Source of the DNA: Pseudomonas sp. GD04019
GTDB lineage: Bacteria > Pseudomonadota > Gammaproteobacteria > Pseudomonadales > Pseudomonadaceae
Length of the DNA stretch: 64,000 bases
Assembly (NCBI RefSeq): GCF_029837695.1
Contig: NZ_JAOEEA010000008.1
Span: 1 to 64,000 of the forward strand
Reading direction: 5' to 3'
This document shows positions 33,667-43,053 of the stretch, one piece after another (position 1 is the first letter of the stretch; the number at the start of each line of letters is the position of its first letter). Both the position numbers and the translations under genes were made by a program. Below the pieces are notes generated by a model. It was given only the letters and a program-made list of their open reading frames with translations. It did not search any database and was not told the origin of the DNA.

Positions 33667-33999
33667 TCAGTGCCCGGTGCTGCCGGAGAACAGCTGGATC
33701 ACCAGCACGCCGGCGATGATCAGGCCGATACCCGCCAGGGCGGCCAGATCGAGTTTCTGGCCGTAGATCACCAGGCCGGCGATGCTGATCAGCACGATGC
33801 CCAGGCCCGACCAGATGGCGTAGGTGACGCCCACCGGGATGCTCTTCATCACCAGGCTGAGCATCCAGAAGGCGATGCCATAGCCGATCACCACCAGGAT
33901 CAGCGGCAGCGGTTTGCTGAAGCCCTCCACGGCCTTAAGCGCGGTGGTGGCGATGACTTCGGCGACGATGGCGATGGCCAGGTACAGATAACCGCTCAT
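33667..33999 (-). CDS. EmrE-type small multidrug resistance transporter
   Basis: 110-residue SMR transporter, four transmembrane helices with the proton/drug-binding Glu at residue 14 (AIVAEVIATTALK), plus YAIWSGLG in helix 3 that characterises the Qac subtype. Antiport of cationic drugs for protons at the inner membrane; corresponds to PA4990, emrE of P. aeruginosa. GAGGAGA eight bases before the ATG fixes the start; an upstream in-frame ATG is rejected because it precedes the helix by an arginine/proline-rich leader. It is divergent from waaA with 60 bases between starts. Confidence 0.94.
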   Translation of the reverse strand: MSGYLYLAIAIVAEVIATTALKAVEGFSKPLPLILVVIGYGIAFWMLSLVMKSIPVGVTYAIWSGLGIVLISIAGLVIYGQKLDLAALAGIGLIIAGVLVIQLFSGSTGH

Positions 34000-34059
34000 G
34001 GGGCTTCTCCTCGGGGGCGGCGCGCATTGTGGCACGTCCCTTTGCTAAGCTGCGCGCCC

Positions 34060-35334
34060 ATGAACAGAACCCTCTACACCTTGATCCTGCATCTGGCTCT
34101 GCCGTTCATCTTCCTGCGTCTGCTGTGGCGCGCCTGGCGTGCGCCGGCCTACGGCAGGCGCATCGGTGAGCGTTTCGCCGTCGGCCTGCCGGCCTTCAGG
34201 GAGGGCGGCATCTGGATTCACGCCGTGTCGCTGGGCGAGAGCATCGCCGCGGCGCCGCTGATCCGCGAGCTGCTGGCGCGTCATCCCGAGCTTCCGATCA
34301 CCGTGACCTGCATGACGCCGACCGGCTCCGAGCGCATCCAGGCGCTGTTCGGCGAGCGCATCCAGCACTGCTACCTGCCGTATGACCTGCCCTGGGCCTG
34401 CGCGCGTTTCCTCGATCGCCTGCAGCCGAAGCTGGCGGTGATCATGGAGACCGAGCTGTGGCCCAACCATATCCACGCCTGCCATGTGCGCGGCATTCCC
34501 GTGGCGCTGGCCAATGCACGGCTGTCCGAGCGCTCGGCGCGCGGCTATGCGCGCTTCGCCAGGCTGACCGCGCCGATGCTGGGTGAGCTGTCGCTGATCG
34601 CCGCGCAGACCGAAGCCGAGGCCGAACGCTTCCGTCAGCTGGGCGCCCGCCCTGCGAGCGTCGAGGTTACCGGCTCGATCAAGTTCGATCTCAGCGTCGA
34701 GGCCGAGCTGCCGCGCCGCGCCGCCGAGCTGCGTGAGCGTTGGGGCGCGGTCGCGCGGCCGGTGTGGATCGCCGCCAGCACCCATGCCGGCGAGGATGAG
34801 GTGATGCTGCAGGCCCATCGCCGGTTGCTCGACGAGCACCCGGATGCGCTGCTGATCCTGGTGCCGCGCCATCCCGAACGCTTCGACCAGGTGTTCGAGC
34901 TGTGCCGCCGGGAAGGCTTCGCCACGGTGCGCCGTTCCACCGCAGAGGCGCCGGGCGCCGGGGTGCAGGTTCTGCTCGGCGATACCCTGGGCGAGCTGTT
35001 GTTCCTCTATGCCCTGGCCGATCTGGCGCTGGTCGGCGGCAGCCTGATCGCCAATGGCGGGCACAACCTGCTGGAGCCGGCGGCGCTGGGCAAGCCGCTG
35101 CTCAGCGGCCCGCACCTGTTCAACTTCCTGGAGATCGCCGCCCAGTTGCGTGGCGCAGGTGATCTGCTGGAGGTAGGGGATGCGGCCCAGCTGCACGCGG
35201 CGCTGCGCATGCTGTTCGCCGATTCGGCGCAGGCGCAGCAGCGGGCGGATGCGGGGTTGGCGGTGCTGCGGGCCAACCAGGGCGCGCTGGCGCGCCTGCT
35301 CGGCGGGCTAGAGCGCTTGCTGGCGCGGGCGTAG
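34060..35334 (+). CDS. waaA: Kdo transferase
   Basis: Transfers Kdo from CMP-Kdo to lipid IVA, the first core step; membrane-anchored GT30 enzyme of 424 residues. The N-terminal anchor (TLILHLALPFIFLRLLWRA), the catalytic GESIAAAPL with Glu near residue 60, ETELWPNH and the C-terminal GGSLIANGGHNLLEPAALG are all present. The ATG at 34060 has no recognisable Shine-Dalgarno sequence. The last 27 bases overlap, tail to tail, the 3' end of the next minus-strand gene. Longer in-frame readings from upstream run antisense to the FAD gene and are rejected. Confidence 0.96.
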   Translation: MNRTLYTLILHLALPFIFLRLLWRAWRAPAYGRRIGERFAVGLPAFREGGIWIHAVSLGESIAAAPLIRELLARHPELPITVTCMTPTGSERIQALFGERIQHCYLPYDLPWACARFLDRLQPKLAVIMETELWPNHIHACHVRGIPVALANARLSERSARGYARFARLTAPMLGELSLIAAQTEAEAERFRQLGARPASVEVTGSIKFDLSVEAELPRRAAELRERWGAVARPVWIAASTHAGEDEVMLQAHRRLLDEHPDALLILVPRHPERFDQVFELCRREGFATVRRSTAEAPGAGVQVLLGDTLGELLFLYALADLALVGGSLIANGGHNLLEPAALGKPLLSGPHLFNFLEIAAQLRGAGDLLEVGDAAQLHAALRMLFADSAQAQQRADAGLAVLRANQGALARLLGGLERLLARA

Positions 35335-35850
35335 CAACGCGCGCAGGACGACACCGACACAGGCCAGGGCCAGGCAGGGCAGCCAGACCCAGCGTGCCTC
35401 CGAGATCAGCACGTCCAGCCCGCGCTGGCTGAAGAAGCCATGCACGAAGGGCGATACCTCGATCGGCCGCCAGGGCAGGAAGAAGCGCTGCTCGCTCCAG
35501 GGCCAAAGCCAGGCCACGCCCAGACCGCCATCGGTAGCCGCATCCAGCAGGCTGTGCGAGGCGGTGGCCAGGCTGATCCACAGGAAGGCCTTGAGCGGTC
35601 CACAGTCGAGCAGGCGGCAGCACAGTGCGCCGAGCGCCCCGGCCAATCCGGCGAATAGCAGCGAGTGGCTGAAGCCCCGATGGCCGAAGGCGTCGGCATA
35701 GGCGATGCCGAACTTGAAGGCCAGCACATCGGCATCCGGCAGCAGTGTGAACAGCAGGCCCGCCAGCAGCAGGCGCGGCGGCACGAGGCGCGGGCCGAGG
35801 GCGACACCCAGTGCCAGCAACGGCAGCGGGTGGCTGATCAGGGTGGTCAC
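35308..35850 (-). CDS. DUF457/YdjM-type membrane-associated metal-dependent hydrolase
   Basis: 180-residue inner-membrane protein with four or five hydrophobic segments and the family's metal-binding motifs: LLPDADVL, HRGFSHSLLF and SHSLLDAATDGG. Members are called LexA-regulated, membrane-bound hydrolases; the reaction is not known. The start is GTG (35848-35850) overlapping the stop of the preceding gene, so it is translated as the second gene of that operon. Its 3' end overlaps waaA by 27 bases. Confidence 0.82.
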   Translation of the reverse strand: MTTLISHPLPLLALGVALGPRLVPPRLLLAGLLFTLLPDADVLAFKFGIAYADAFGHRGFSHSLLFAGLAGALGALCCRLLDCGPLKAFLWISLATASHSLLDAATDGGLGVAWLWPWSEQRFFLPWRPIEVSPFVHGFFSQRGLDVLISEARWVWLPCLALACVGVVLRALLRPRQQAL

Positions 35851-37415
35851 GAGTGTTCGTGCATGCGCGCCAGCTGGCGCTCCAGCAACGATGGGTAGGG
35901 CTCGAGCAGGCGTTCGACGCAGCTGGCGCCCTCGGGGCTGGCTATGGCGCGGATGCGCGCGCGCTGGCGCAGCAACGGATCATCGGCCACGCTGCGCTGC
36001 ACCAGCAGCAGGTTGCGGCTGTGCTGGGCCAGGGCCAGGGCATCCTGGGCCGCCTCGCTGAGCAGCACCTCGGCCTGGCTCGGGCTGATTTCCTCGTCGC
36101 TACGGGTCAGGCCCAGCTGCAGTTGCAGGGTGATGCCGCTGTCAGCCACCTCGATCTGCAGGGCGTGGCCGAGGGCGCGCAGCAGCTCGCCGCAGCACAG
36201 GGCGTGGGTCAGGTAGTCCTCGCCGCTCTGGGTGCTGTCGAATAGCAGCAGGCTGCTGCCGTCGTTGAGGGTGAACAGCTTGCCCTGGTACAACGCGGCG
36301 GCCTGCTCCAGGCAGTCGCGGTAGCGCTGCAATAGCTCCATCAGGCGCGCGCGCGGCAGGTGACGCAGCTGCTCCTGGGCGCCCAGCTGGATCGCCAGCA
36401 CGGCGCTGCTGACCTGCTCCTGTGGCTCGTACGGGTCTAGCGGTGCTGGCGTTGGTAGCGCTGCTGGCTCTGGCTCCTGGATATCCTGATGCAGATCGCG
36501 CAGGTCGGCGAAGGGGTCGTCCTCGTCGTGGCGCACGGCCGGCACAGGGCGTGGCGCCGGCTCGGCGAATTCGTCCTGGTGGTAGTCGTCGCTATCGGCG
36601 CGCAGGTTCGGCATGTCGAAACCTGGTTCGCGCGGCTCGTCCTCGTGGAAGTCCTGCTCGTCATGCAGGTCGAGGTCGGCGTACTCGTCGTGCTCTTCGA
36701 TCTGCGGTTCGGGCTCCGGCTTCTCCGGTACCAGGCGGGCCTGCAGTTGGCGGGCGAGGTCGCCGATCTCGTCTTGGCGGCCGGCGCCGGGGGCAGGGTC
36801 GTCCGGGTCGCGCAGCCACACGCGCAGCTGCATCAGCGGCGTGGAGATATGCCGGCCGAGGCGCAGGCTCAGGGACATGGCCAGGGCCAGCAGGATCAGG
36901 CTGAGCAGGCCCATGCTCTGCAGGCTGATGGTCATCGGCTGCTGGAACTGCTGCATGTCCAGGCTGATGCGCAGCTGGCCGGCGATGACTTCCTGGAAGG
37001 TGATCGGAGTGGAGTAGAGCCCGTCGGCTTCACCGAGGATGCTCTGGGTCGGGCGCGATCCGGCCTCGGCGAGGATGCGGTTGTCCACGCTGTAGATGGC
37101 GGCATGGGCCACCAGCGGGTTCTTCGCCAGGTTGCTGAGCAGCACGTTGAGGCTGAGGATGTCGTTGGACACCAGCAGTTCGGTGGCCGAGGCGGCGGTC
37201 TGCACGGTCAGGCTCTGGCCGAGGGCGTCGGCCTGCTGCTGCATGGCCTGCTTGAACTGCATGCCCATCACCCAGGCGTAGATCACCAACGCCAGGGCGA
37301 CCAGCAGCAGGCTGTGGCTGGCAATGCGCAGGGCGAGCGGCACGCGGCGCTGGCGCAGGGCATTGAACAGCAGCAGGAAGAAATTGTCGGGCTTGACCTG
37401 AACGGGCCGGTTCAC
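35847..37415 (-). CDS. AhpA/YtjB-family membrane protein
   Basis: 522-residue inner-membrane protein, homologous to the YtjB/AhpA family and divergent from serB as in E. coli and P. aeruginosa (PA4961). Layout: cytoplasmic N-terminus, TM1 about 28-50, a periplasmic sensor-like domain about 51-165, TM2 about 166-188 followed by a HAMP-like stretch, a strongly acidic, Asp/Glu/Pro-rich linker about 230-340, and a C-terminal globular domain. A TATACT box is placed upstream on the minus strand. Role in regulation is inferred from related proteins; no enzymatic motif is visible. Confidence 0.82.
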   Translation of the reverse strand: MNRPVQVKPDNFFLLLFNALRQRRVPLALRIASHSLLLVALALVIYAWVMGMQFKQAMQQQADALGQSLTVQTAASATELLVSNDILSLNVLLSNLAKNPLVAHAAIYSVDNRILAEAGSRPTQSILGEADGLYSTPITFQEVIAGQLRISLDMQQFQQPMTISLQSMGLLSLILLALAMSLSLRLGRHISTPLMQLRVWLRDPDDPAPGAGRQDEIGDLARQLQARLVPEKPEPEPQIEEHDEYADLDLHDEQDFHEDEPREPGFDMPNLRADSDDYHQDEFAEPAPRPVPAVRHDEDDPFADLRDLHQDIQEPEPAALPTPAPLDPYEPQEQVSSAVLAIQLGAQEQLRHLPRARLMELLQRYRDCLEQAAALYQGKLFTLNDGSSLLLFDSTQSGEDYLTHALCCGELLRALGHALQIEVADSGITLQLQLGLTRSDEEISPSQAEVLLSEAAQDALALAQHSRNLLLVQRSVADDPLLRQRARIRAIASPEGASCVERLLEPYPSLLERQLARMHEHS

Positions 37416-37449
37416 GGAGCGCGGCTCTTATCGACTGGAATTGCCGCGC

Positions 37450-37455
37450 AGTATA
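37450..37455 (-). promoter_or_regulatory. -10 element of the ahpA-like gene
   Basis: TATACT on the minus strand, 35 bases before the ATG at 37415, in the 146-base gap shared with divergent serB. On the plus strand a TAGAAT at 37513-37518 may serve serB; neither has a good -35. Confidence 0.4.
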
Positions 37456-37561
37456 ACCACCGCCCCCAGGCGGGCAAAGCGCCGCCCGTGCCATGCGCCA
37501 GGCGAAACGGGTTAGAATGTGCGCCTTTTCGCTGACCCATTTGCAAGCTGGAGTGTGCGCC

Positions 37562-38776
37562 TTGCGCGAAATCGTCCTGATCAACATCACCGGGGAAGAT
37601 CGCCCGGGCCTGACCGCGGCCATCACCGGCGTGCTGGCGCAGGGCGGGGTGAACATCCTCGATATCGGCCAGGCGGTGATTCACGACACCCTCTCGTTCG
37701 GCATCCTGGTCGAGATCCCGGATACCGAGCAGGCCTCCTCGGTGCTCAAGGATGTGCTGTTCACCGGCTACGAGCTGGACCAGCAGGTGCGCTTCACCCC
37801 CGTCTCCGAGGCGGACTACCAGCAGTGGGTTGGCGGCCAGGGCAAGACCCGCTACATGGTCACCCTGCTGACGCGCAAGGTTACCGCCGAGCAGCTGCAG
37901 CGGGTCAGTTCGATCACCGCCAAGTACGGCCTCAATATCGACCATATCGATCGCCTGTCCGGGCGCATGCCGCTGGACATGCCGGCCGACCAGGGCAAGG
38001 GTTGCATCGAGTTCTCCGTGCGCGGCGAGCCGGCCGATGTCGACGCGCTGCGCGCCGAGTTTCTCAGTGTGGCCCAGGAGCTTGATGTCGATATCGCCTT
38101 CCAGCGCGACTCGGTGTTCCGCCGCAATCGTCGTCTGGCTGTGTTCGACATGGACTCCACGCTGATCGAGGCGGAAGTTATCGACGAACTGGCCAAGGCG
38201 CATGGCGTCGGCGACAAGGTGTCCGAGATCACCGAGCGCGCCATGCGAGGCGAACTGGATTTCCGCGCCAGCTTCAAGGAGCGCATGGCGCTGCTGCAGG
38301 GCCTGCCGGAAACCGTGCTGGCCGAGATCGGCGCCTCGCTGCGTCTGACCGAGGGCGCCGAAGTGCTGTTTGCCGAGCTCAAGCGCCTGGGCTACAAGAC
38401 TGCCATCCTCTCCGGCGGCTTCACCTATTTCGCCAAGCAGCTGCAGGCCAAGCTGGGCATCGACTACGTGTTCGCCAACGAGCTGCAGATAGTCGACGGC
38501 AAGGTCACCGGCGTGGCGATCGAGCCGATCGTCGACGCCCAGCGCAAAGCCGATCTGCTGCGCGAGCTGGCCGAGAAGGAAGGACTGCGCCTGGAGCAGA
38601 CCATCGCCGTGGGCGATGGCGCCAACGACCTACCCATGCTCGGCCTGGCCGGTCTCGGCGTGGCCTTCCGCGCCAAGCCGCTGGTCAAACAGTCGGCCAA
38701 GCAGGCGATCTCCACCCTGGGCCTCGACGGCATCCTCTACCTGCTCGGCTTCCGTGATCGCGACGGGCAGGACTGA
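37562..38776 (+). CDS. serB: phosphoserine phosphatase
   Basis: Last step of serine synthesis. Two N-terminal ACT-like domains (residues about 1-170, e.g. LINITGEDRPGLTAAITG) precede a HAD phosphatase with nucleophile in VFDMDSTLIEAEVID, ILSGGFTYF and VGDGANDLPML. The start is TTG at 37562, eight bases after CTGGAG; it reproduces the P. aeruginosa N-terminus (REIVLINITGEDRPG). An upstream ATG at 37493 would add a 23-residue tail lacking in the family and overlap the promoter region. Length 404 residues. Confidence 0.95.
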   Translation: MREIVLINITGEDRPGLTAAITGVLAQGGVNILDIGQAVIHDTLSFGILVEIPDTEQASSVLKDVLFTGYELDQQVRFTPVSEADYQQWVGGQGKTRYMVTLLTRKVTAEQLQRVSSITAKYGLNIDHIDRLSGRMPLDMPADQGKGCIEFSVRGEPADVDALRAEFLSVAQELDVDIAFQRDSVFRRNRRLAVFDMDSTLIEAEVIDELAKAHGVGDKVSEITERAMRGELDFRASFKERMALLQGLPETVLAEIGASLRLTEGAEVLFAELKRLGYKTAILSGGFTYFAKQLQAKLGIDYVFANELQIVDGKVTGVAIEPIVDAQRKADLLRELAEKEGLRLEQTIAVGDGANDLPMLGLAGLGVAFRAKPLVKQSAKQAISTLGLDGILYLLGFRDRDGQD

Positions 38777-38860
38777 ACGCCGCTGCAATGAAAAACGGCA
38801 GGACAACCGTTCTTCACAGCGCAGCTGCTCGAAGGGCGGTGCACAGGGATATGCGCCATG

Positions 38861-38889
38861 AAAAAGCCCCGCGATTGCGGGGCTTTTTT
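38861..38889. terminator. bidirectional terminator between serB and fimX
   Basis: AAAAAGCCCCGC-GATT-GCGGGGCTTTTTT: a 7-bp G+C stem flanked by A and T runs on both sides, so it can terminate both convergent transcripts. Confidence 0.92.
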
Positions 38890-38900
38890 GTGGGACGGGA

Positions 38901-40967
38901 TTATTCGTCGCCGGCGGAGAAGTCGTAATCCATCGACTGGCTCGGGCCCTGCAGGTAGTGGCCCTGGATGTAGTTGACCCCGGCCTGCCAGAGGGTTGCC
39001 AGTACGGTGGCACTCTCCACGCAGGGCACAATGGTCAGCTTGGCCTGGGCATGCAGGCTGGCCAGCAGCGTTTTCAGCGCCTCCTGGTTCTCCGCGCTGG
39101 ACAGATCCTGGGAGAAGGAACCGTCGACCTTCACGAAGTCCACGCTGAGGTGTTTGAGCGTGTTGAACGGGTTGATGGCGCAGCCGAACTGGCCGAGGGC
39201 GACTTTGCAGTGCAGCTCGGCCAGGCCCTGGGTGAGGGCCTTGGCCTGCTTGAGGTAGGCCACGGCGTCCGGTTCGCTGATCTGGAACACCAGCGAGTCC
39301 GACGGCAGTCGCGCGGCTTTGAGCGCCACGCTGAGCCAGGGCAGCAGGGTCTGGTCCTGCAGGCTGTTGGCCGACAGGTGCACGAACAGGCGGGTATTGT
39401 GGCCCTTGCTGCGGTGCTCGGAGAGCAGCTTGACCGAGTTGAGCACCACCCAGCGGTCGATCTTCTCGGCCAGGCCGGCGTCCTTGGCTGCGGCGAGGAA
39501 GTCCGCTGCCGGCACTTCTTCGCCCTGCGGGCTGAGCAGGCGCAGCAGCACTTCGTAGTGCTCGTCGCTGTCGCCGCGCAGACTGATGATCGGCTGGAAC
39601 AGCAGGCGGAAGCTGTTGTTGTCCAGTGCCTGCTGGACCATCGCCACCAGACTGCCACGGCTGGCCGCGGCGGCCAGTTCGTCGGCCGGGTTGTACACCT
39701 TGATCGCGTTGCCTTCGACTTCGTCGGCGCAGCGGTGGGCGCGATCGATGACTTCCTGGGCCTTGCTGGTCTGCTCGCTGAGGCCGGCGACGCCGATCGA
39801 CAGGGTGGTCTGCACGGTGCGTCCGGAAACGTCGAACAGATGGCCCTCGGTCTTCTTCAGCAGGCCGGTCAACTGCTCCTGGCTCTGCTGGGGCGCCACG
39901 CCCGGCAGCAGAACGGTGAACACGTCGTCGCCGAAGCGCGCCAGCTGGCTGGCCTCGCCGAAGTGGTTGCGCAGCAGGTTGGCCAGGTCGGTCAGCAGCA
40001 GATCGATGCCGGCCAGGCCGACTTCGCCGATGACCTCGCTGTAGCGGTCGACGCGGATATAGGCGAGGCTGGCGACCTGACCCTCGGTCACCGCGCGCTG
40101 GGCGGCACTGTCCATCAGTTCGAGGAAGTACGAGCGGTTGAACAGGCCGGTCACCAGGTCCTGACTGCTGATCTCGCGCAGTCTCTCTTCCAGTTCGGCG
40201 TTGTCGTTCTCGGCGCGGATCACCACCTGGATGCACGGCTCGCCATCATAGGTGGCCGGGGAGAACGACATGCGTGCTGCGAAGCGCTGGCCATCGGGCT
40301 TGACCCCGCCGCAGCTGAGTTCGGCGCTGCCTTCACCGTTGGCGTAGCTCTTCAGGAAGTCCTTGAAGCGGGTCTGGTCCTCGCCGGCGATCAGGTCGAT
40401 CATCGGCATGCCTTCCAGCTCCTCGGCATCCTCGTAGTCGAACAGCTTGAGATAGGCACGGTTGGCATAGATGTGCATGCCATCGTGGACGTAGGTGATG
40501 GCGTCCACCGAGCTGTCCAGCAGCAGCTGGCAACGTTTCTCCGCTTCCCGCAGGGCCACTTCGGCAGCGCGGCGGGCGCGGCGTTCCTCGAGGTTGGCCA
40601 GTTCGCGGTTGGCCACCAGGATCAGGCGTTCGTCATCGCCTTGCGGCAGGGCATCCTGGGCGCCGAGCATCAGGGCTTCGGTGATGGCATCGGATTCGTT
40701 GTCGGCCACCAACTGGATCACCGGGATATCCTTGGCCTGGCGGCGGATGGCGGTGATCGCTTCGTTGGGGTCGATGTGCTCGCTGGTCGGCGCGCTGATC
40801 AGTAGATCCCAGCTCTGTTGCAGGGCCTCTGCCAGATTATCGCTGGACGTGATGCGGTGAACGCGGGTCGCTCGTCCGGCATTGCGGAACAGGCTGACCA
40901 GGCGTTCGGCCTCGTTCTGCGAATCCTCGAGGATCAGCAGCCGTATGGTTTTTTTTTCGATGGCCAT
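38901..40967 (-). CDS. fimX: type IV pilus regulator FimX (REC-PAS-GGDEF-EAL)
   Basis: 688-residue c-di-GMP-binding protein needed for polar type IV pilus assembly and twitching. Domains in order: a receiver-like domain (about 8-130) whose phospho-acceptor position reads DLLISAP and lacks Asp; PAS (about 145-255); a GGDEF-like domain with the degenerate RFGDDVF; and an EAL-like domain with EVLL in place of EAL (about 440-680). This combination, both catalytic motifs broken, is characteristic of FimX, which binds c-di-GMP at the EAL domain without hydrolysing it. The gene starts at the ATG at 40965-40967. Ends 12 bases before the shared terminator. Confidence 0.93.
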   Translation of the reverse strand: MAIEKKTIRLLILEDSQNEAERLVSLFRNAGRATRVHRITSSDNLAEALQQSWDLLISAPTSEHIDPNEAITAIRRQAKDIPVIQLVADNESDAITEALMLGAQDALPQGDDERLILVANRELANLEERRARRAAEVALREAEKRCQLLLDSSVDAITYVHDGMHIYANRAYLKLFDYEDAEELEGMPMIDLIAGEDQTRFKDFLKSYANGEGSAELSCGGVKPDGQRFAARMSFSPATYDGEPCIQVVIRAENDNAELEERLREISSQDLVTGLFNRSYFLELMDSAAQRAVTEGQVASLAYIRVDRYSEVIGEVGLAGIDLLLTDLANLLRNHFGEASQLARFGDDVFTVLLPGVAPQQSQEQLTGLLKKTEGHLFDVSGRTVQTTLSIGVAGLSEQTSKAQEVIDRAHRCADEVEGNAIKVYNPADELAAAASRGSLVAMVQQALDNNSFRLLFQPIISLRGDSDEHYEVLLRLLSPQGEEVPAADFLAAAKDAGLAEKIDRWVVLNSVKLLSEHRSKGHNTRLFVHLSANSLQDQTLLPWLSVALKAARLPSDSLVFQISEPDAVAYLKQAKALTQGLAELHCKVALGQFGCAINPFNTLKHLSVDFVKVDGSFSQDLSSAENQEALKTLLASLHAQAKLTIVPCVESATVLATLWQAGVNYIQGHYLQGPSQSMDYDFSAGDE

Positions 40968-41033
40968 GAGGTTTTGCTTGGAAGGCGCCGAAGAACGGGC
41001 GCAAAAAGGCGACGGATGGTCTGTTCCGGCAAT

Positions 41034-42851
41034 CTACAGCGACTTCCAGAGTGAGTCAAAGTCTTCATCTCCGCCCTTGCCAGGCTCCTTCGGTGCTGTG
41101 ACGGAGGTCCCGGATGGAGCCTTGGTCTCGTCCAGCACGCGGTATTCGAACTGGCTGAAACTGCCGGTGCTGGTCTGCTTGCGACTGAGTATGGCGCGGG
41201 TTTCTTCGCCGTTGTGGTTGATCACCACCTTGTTGCTTTCCTGGAAGGGCAGTCGGGGTGTGATCAGCGTAGCCGGACGCGAGATCACGCGAATCTCAGG
41301 CAGCAGCAGGGCGCGCAGGTATTGGCTGTTCTGTTCGCTCTTGCGCACCAGTTGCACGCCGCAAGGTTGCGCATGGGGCGCGATCAGCTCGATGCCCATC
41401 TGTGTGCCGCCGCCACGCACCTGGCGAATCCAGCGCACCACTGCCACGCTCCAGCCCTGATCGGGGGCGTCCTGGGTGCCCAGCAGCTCGCCGGCCTGCA
41501 ACTGCACCGGGACTTCCTTGGGCCAGCTCAGGCAGTAACCGCCGGGGCTGTGGTTGACGATGGGCAGCTCGTAGCTGGGATAGGCGCCCGCCACTTCCTC
41601 GGCGGGTTGCTCGCCGGCCTTGGGGGCGGCCTTGTACTGAATCTCCTCCATGGGAATGCCGTCTTCCCACTGGCTCTCGCGTTGGGCGTCGAAGGCGACG
41701 GCCCAGACGTCCGGTCCTCCGCCCGAGCCCGGTTTGGCGGCCTTGAACTGAGCGCCGCGGGGCGTCTCCTGCTGTTTCAGTACGTCGGAGAAGCCGCGCT
41801 TGCCGGCCAGGTTGAAGTGCACGGCCGACATGCCGATGCACAGAGTCAGGCTGCCGCGTCCCGGGTTGCGCTGGAAGGTGCGCTCGGCGATGTCGCCCCA
41901 GGCCGAGGCCAGGTGCTGCAGCAGGTCGATGGGCATGCCCTCGGGAATCTGCAGGCGGCGTGGCTCGCTGCTATCCGGCGGTAGCAGCAGATGCTCCTTG
42001 AGTGCGTCGACCAGTGCGTGTGGATCGAGGCCCAGCAGGTTATGGCGCTCGCCATCGCCGAACAGCGATTTGTAACGTGGCGGGCCATCCAGTTGCGGGG
42101 CGATGGCGAATAGGCTGTTCGGATCATCGGCGCGGTGCAGGCTGGCCAGCGAACTCCAGCTTTCCAGGGCCTCGGCCAGGCGAGCGATGCCACTCTGGCG
42201 CATCTGATTGCAGCGTGCACAGCCGAGCAGCAAGGCGCCGAGGTAGATCTGCTCCTGGCTCAGGCTCTTGCCGTTGCGGGCCAGGTCATCACGCACTTGC
42301 ACCTGCTGCAGACCATGCAGGCGAGCGATGCGGTACAGCTGGTGCAGTTCCAGCCACAGGCCTTCGGGAACCGGGCAATACAGCTGACTGGCGCGTATCA
42401 ACGGGCCGCACAGGGCATGGCTGGCACGCTGCAGGGCGACGGTCAGCAGTTGTGCGCGCTCCTTGGCGAAGCGTGGCAGCTCCTGGGTGATGATCAGCTT
42501 GTAGCCAATGGCCATGTGGTTCTGCAGGGCCTGGCACAGGTTGGCCACCTTGCGCGGGCGCTCGTCAAGCACGATGGACTGATTGAGGAAGTGGCGCTCC
42601 AGATGGCTGGTGACGAAGTACACCTCGGGGCGCAGCAGTTCAAGCAGTTGCAGGCGGTTGTCGCTGGGCGTGATCAGCTGGTTCAGCTCGATCAGGCTCT
42701 GGTACAGCTGGCGCGCGGTCTCGCCGATGTTGGCCTTGGGCAGGGCGGCGATCCAGCGCTTCAACTCGCGCGGGTTGGCATCACAGAAGGACAGGCCCTG
42801 TCTGTCAGGAGTTGGGACGCGAAGGAGCAGGTGAGGGCTCTGTTTATCCAT
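41034..42851 (-). CDS. conserved protein of unknown function upstream of fimX
   Basis: 605-residue soluble protein, counterpart of PA4958. I recognise no catalytic motif. The C-terminal third (GGYCLSWPKEVPVQLQAG, then GTQMGIELIAPHAQP) has a beta-barrel look reminiscent of PilZ-like domains, but the RxxxR and D/NxSxxG motifs are not clearly present. The N-terminal two thirds are helical with Leu-rich segments. The start chosen is ATG 42849-42851 (MDKQSPHLLLRVPTPDRQGL); longer in-frame readings run into the upstream gap. It lies 66 bases upstream of fimX on the same strand, so a shared role in c-di-GMP or pilus function is plausible but inferred. Confidence 0.75.
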   Translation of the reverse strand: MDKQSPHLLLRVPTPDRQGLSFCDANPRELKRWIAALPKANIGETARQLYQSLIELNQLITPSDNRLQLLELLRPEVYFVTSHLERHFLNQSIVLDERPRKVANLCQALQNHMAIGYKLIITQELPRFAKERAQLLTVALQRASHALCGPLIRASQLYCPVPEGLWLELHQLYRIARLHGLQQVQVRDDLARNGKSLSQEQIYLGALLLGCARCNQMRQSGIARLAEALESWSSLASLHRADDPNSLFAIAPQLDGPPRYKSLFGDGERHNLLGLDPHALVDALKEHLLLPPDSSEPRRLQIPEGMPIDLLQHLASAWGDIAERTFQRNPGRGSLTLCIGMSAVHFNLAGKRGFSDVLKQQETPRGAQFKAAKPGSGGGPDVWAVAFDAQRESQWEDGIPMEEIQYKAAPKAGEQPAEEVAGAYPSYELPIVNHSPGGYCLSWPKEVPVQLQAGELLGTQDAPDQGWSVAVVRWIRQVRGGGTQMGIELIAPHAQPCGVQLVRKSEQNSQYLRALLLPEIRVISRPATLITPRLPFQESNKVVINHNGEETRAILSRKQTSTGSFSQFEYRVLDETKAPSGTSVTAPKEPGKGGDEDFDSLWKSL

Positions 42852-43053
42852 ACCAGGGAGAGATCCGTAACTGGCGGGGCGGCGTCCTGGCCACCGGGTT
42901 TTTCGGAACTCTAGCAGCATCGCGGCAGGGCCGCAGCCCTGCTCGGGACAATTGCGGAGTCTTGCCGATTCTGACTCCGAGCGCCGCGGGATGTTCCTTA
43001 AGCCGTTCGACGAGGCCGCCGCCGATTGCCTGGCAGAAGCCCGGGGAGAAGGC

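Noticed and set aside
41034..42851. Calling the protein a PilZ c-di-GMP receptor.
   Set aside because: The RxxxR and D/NxSxxG motifs needed for c-di-GMP binding are not clearly present.
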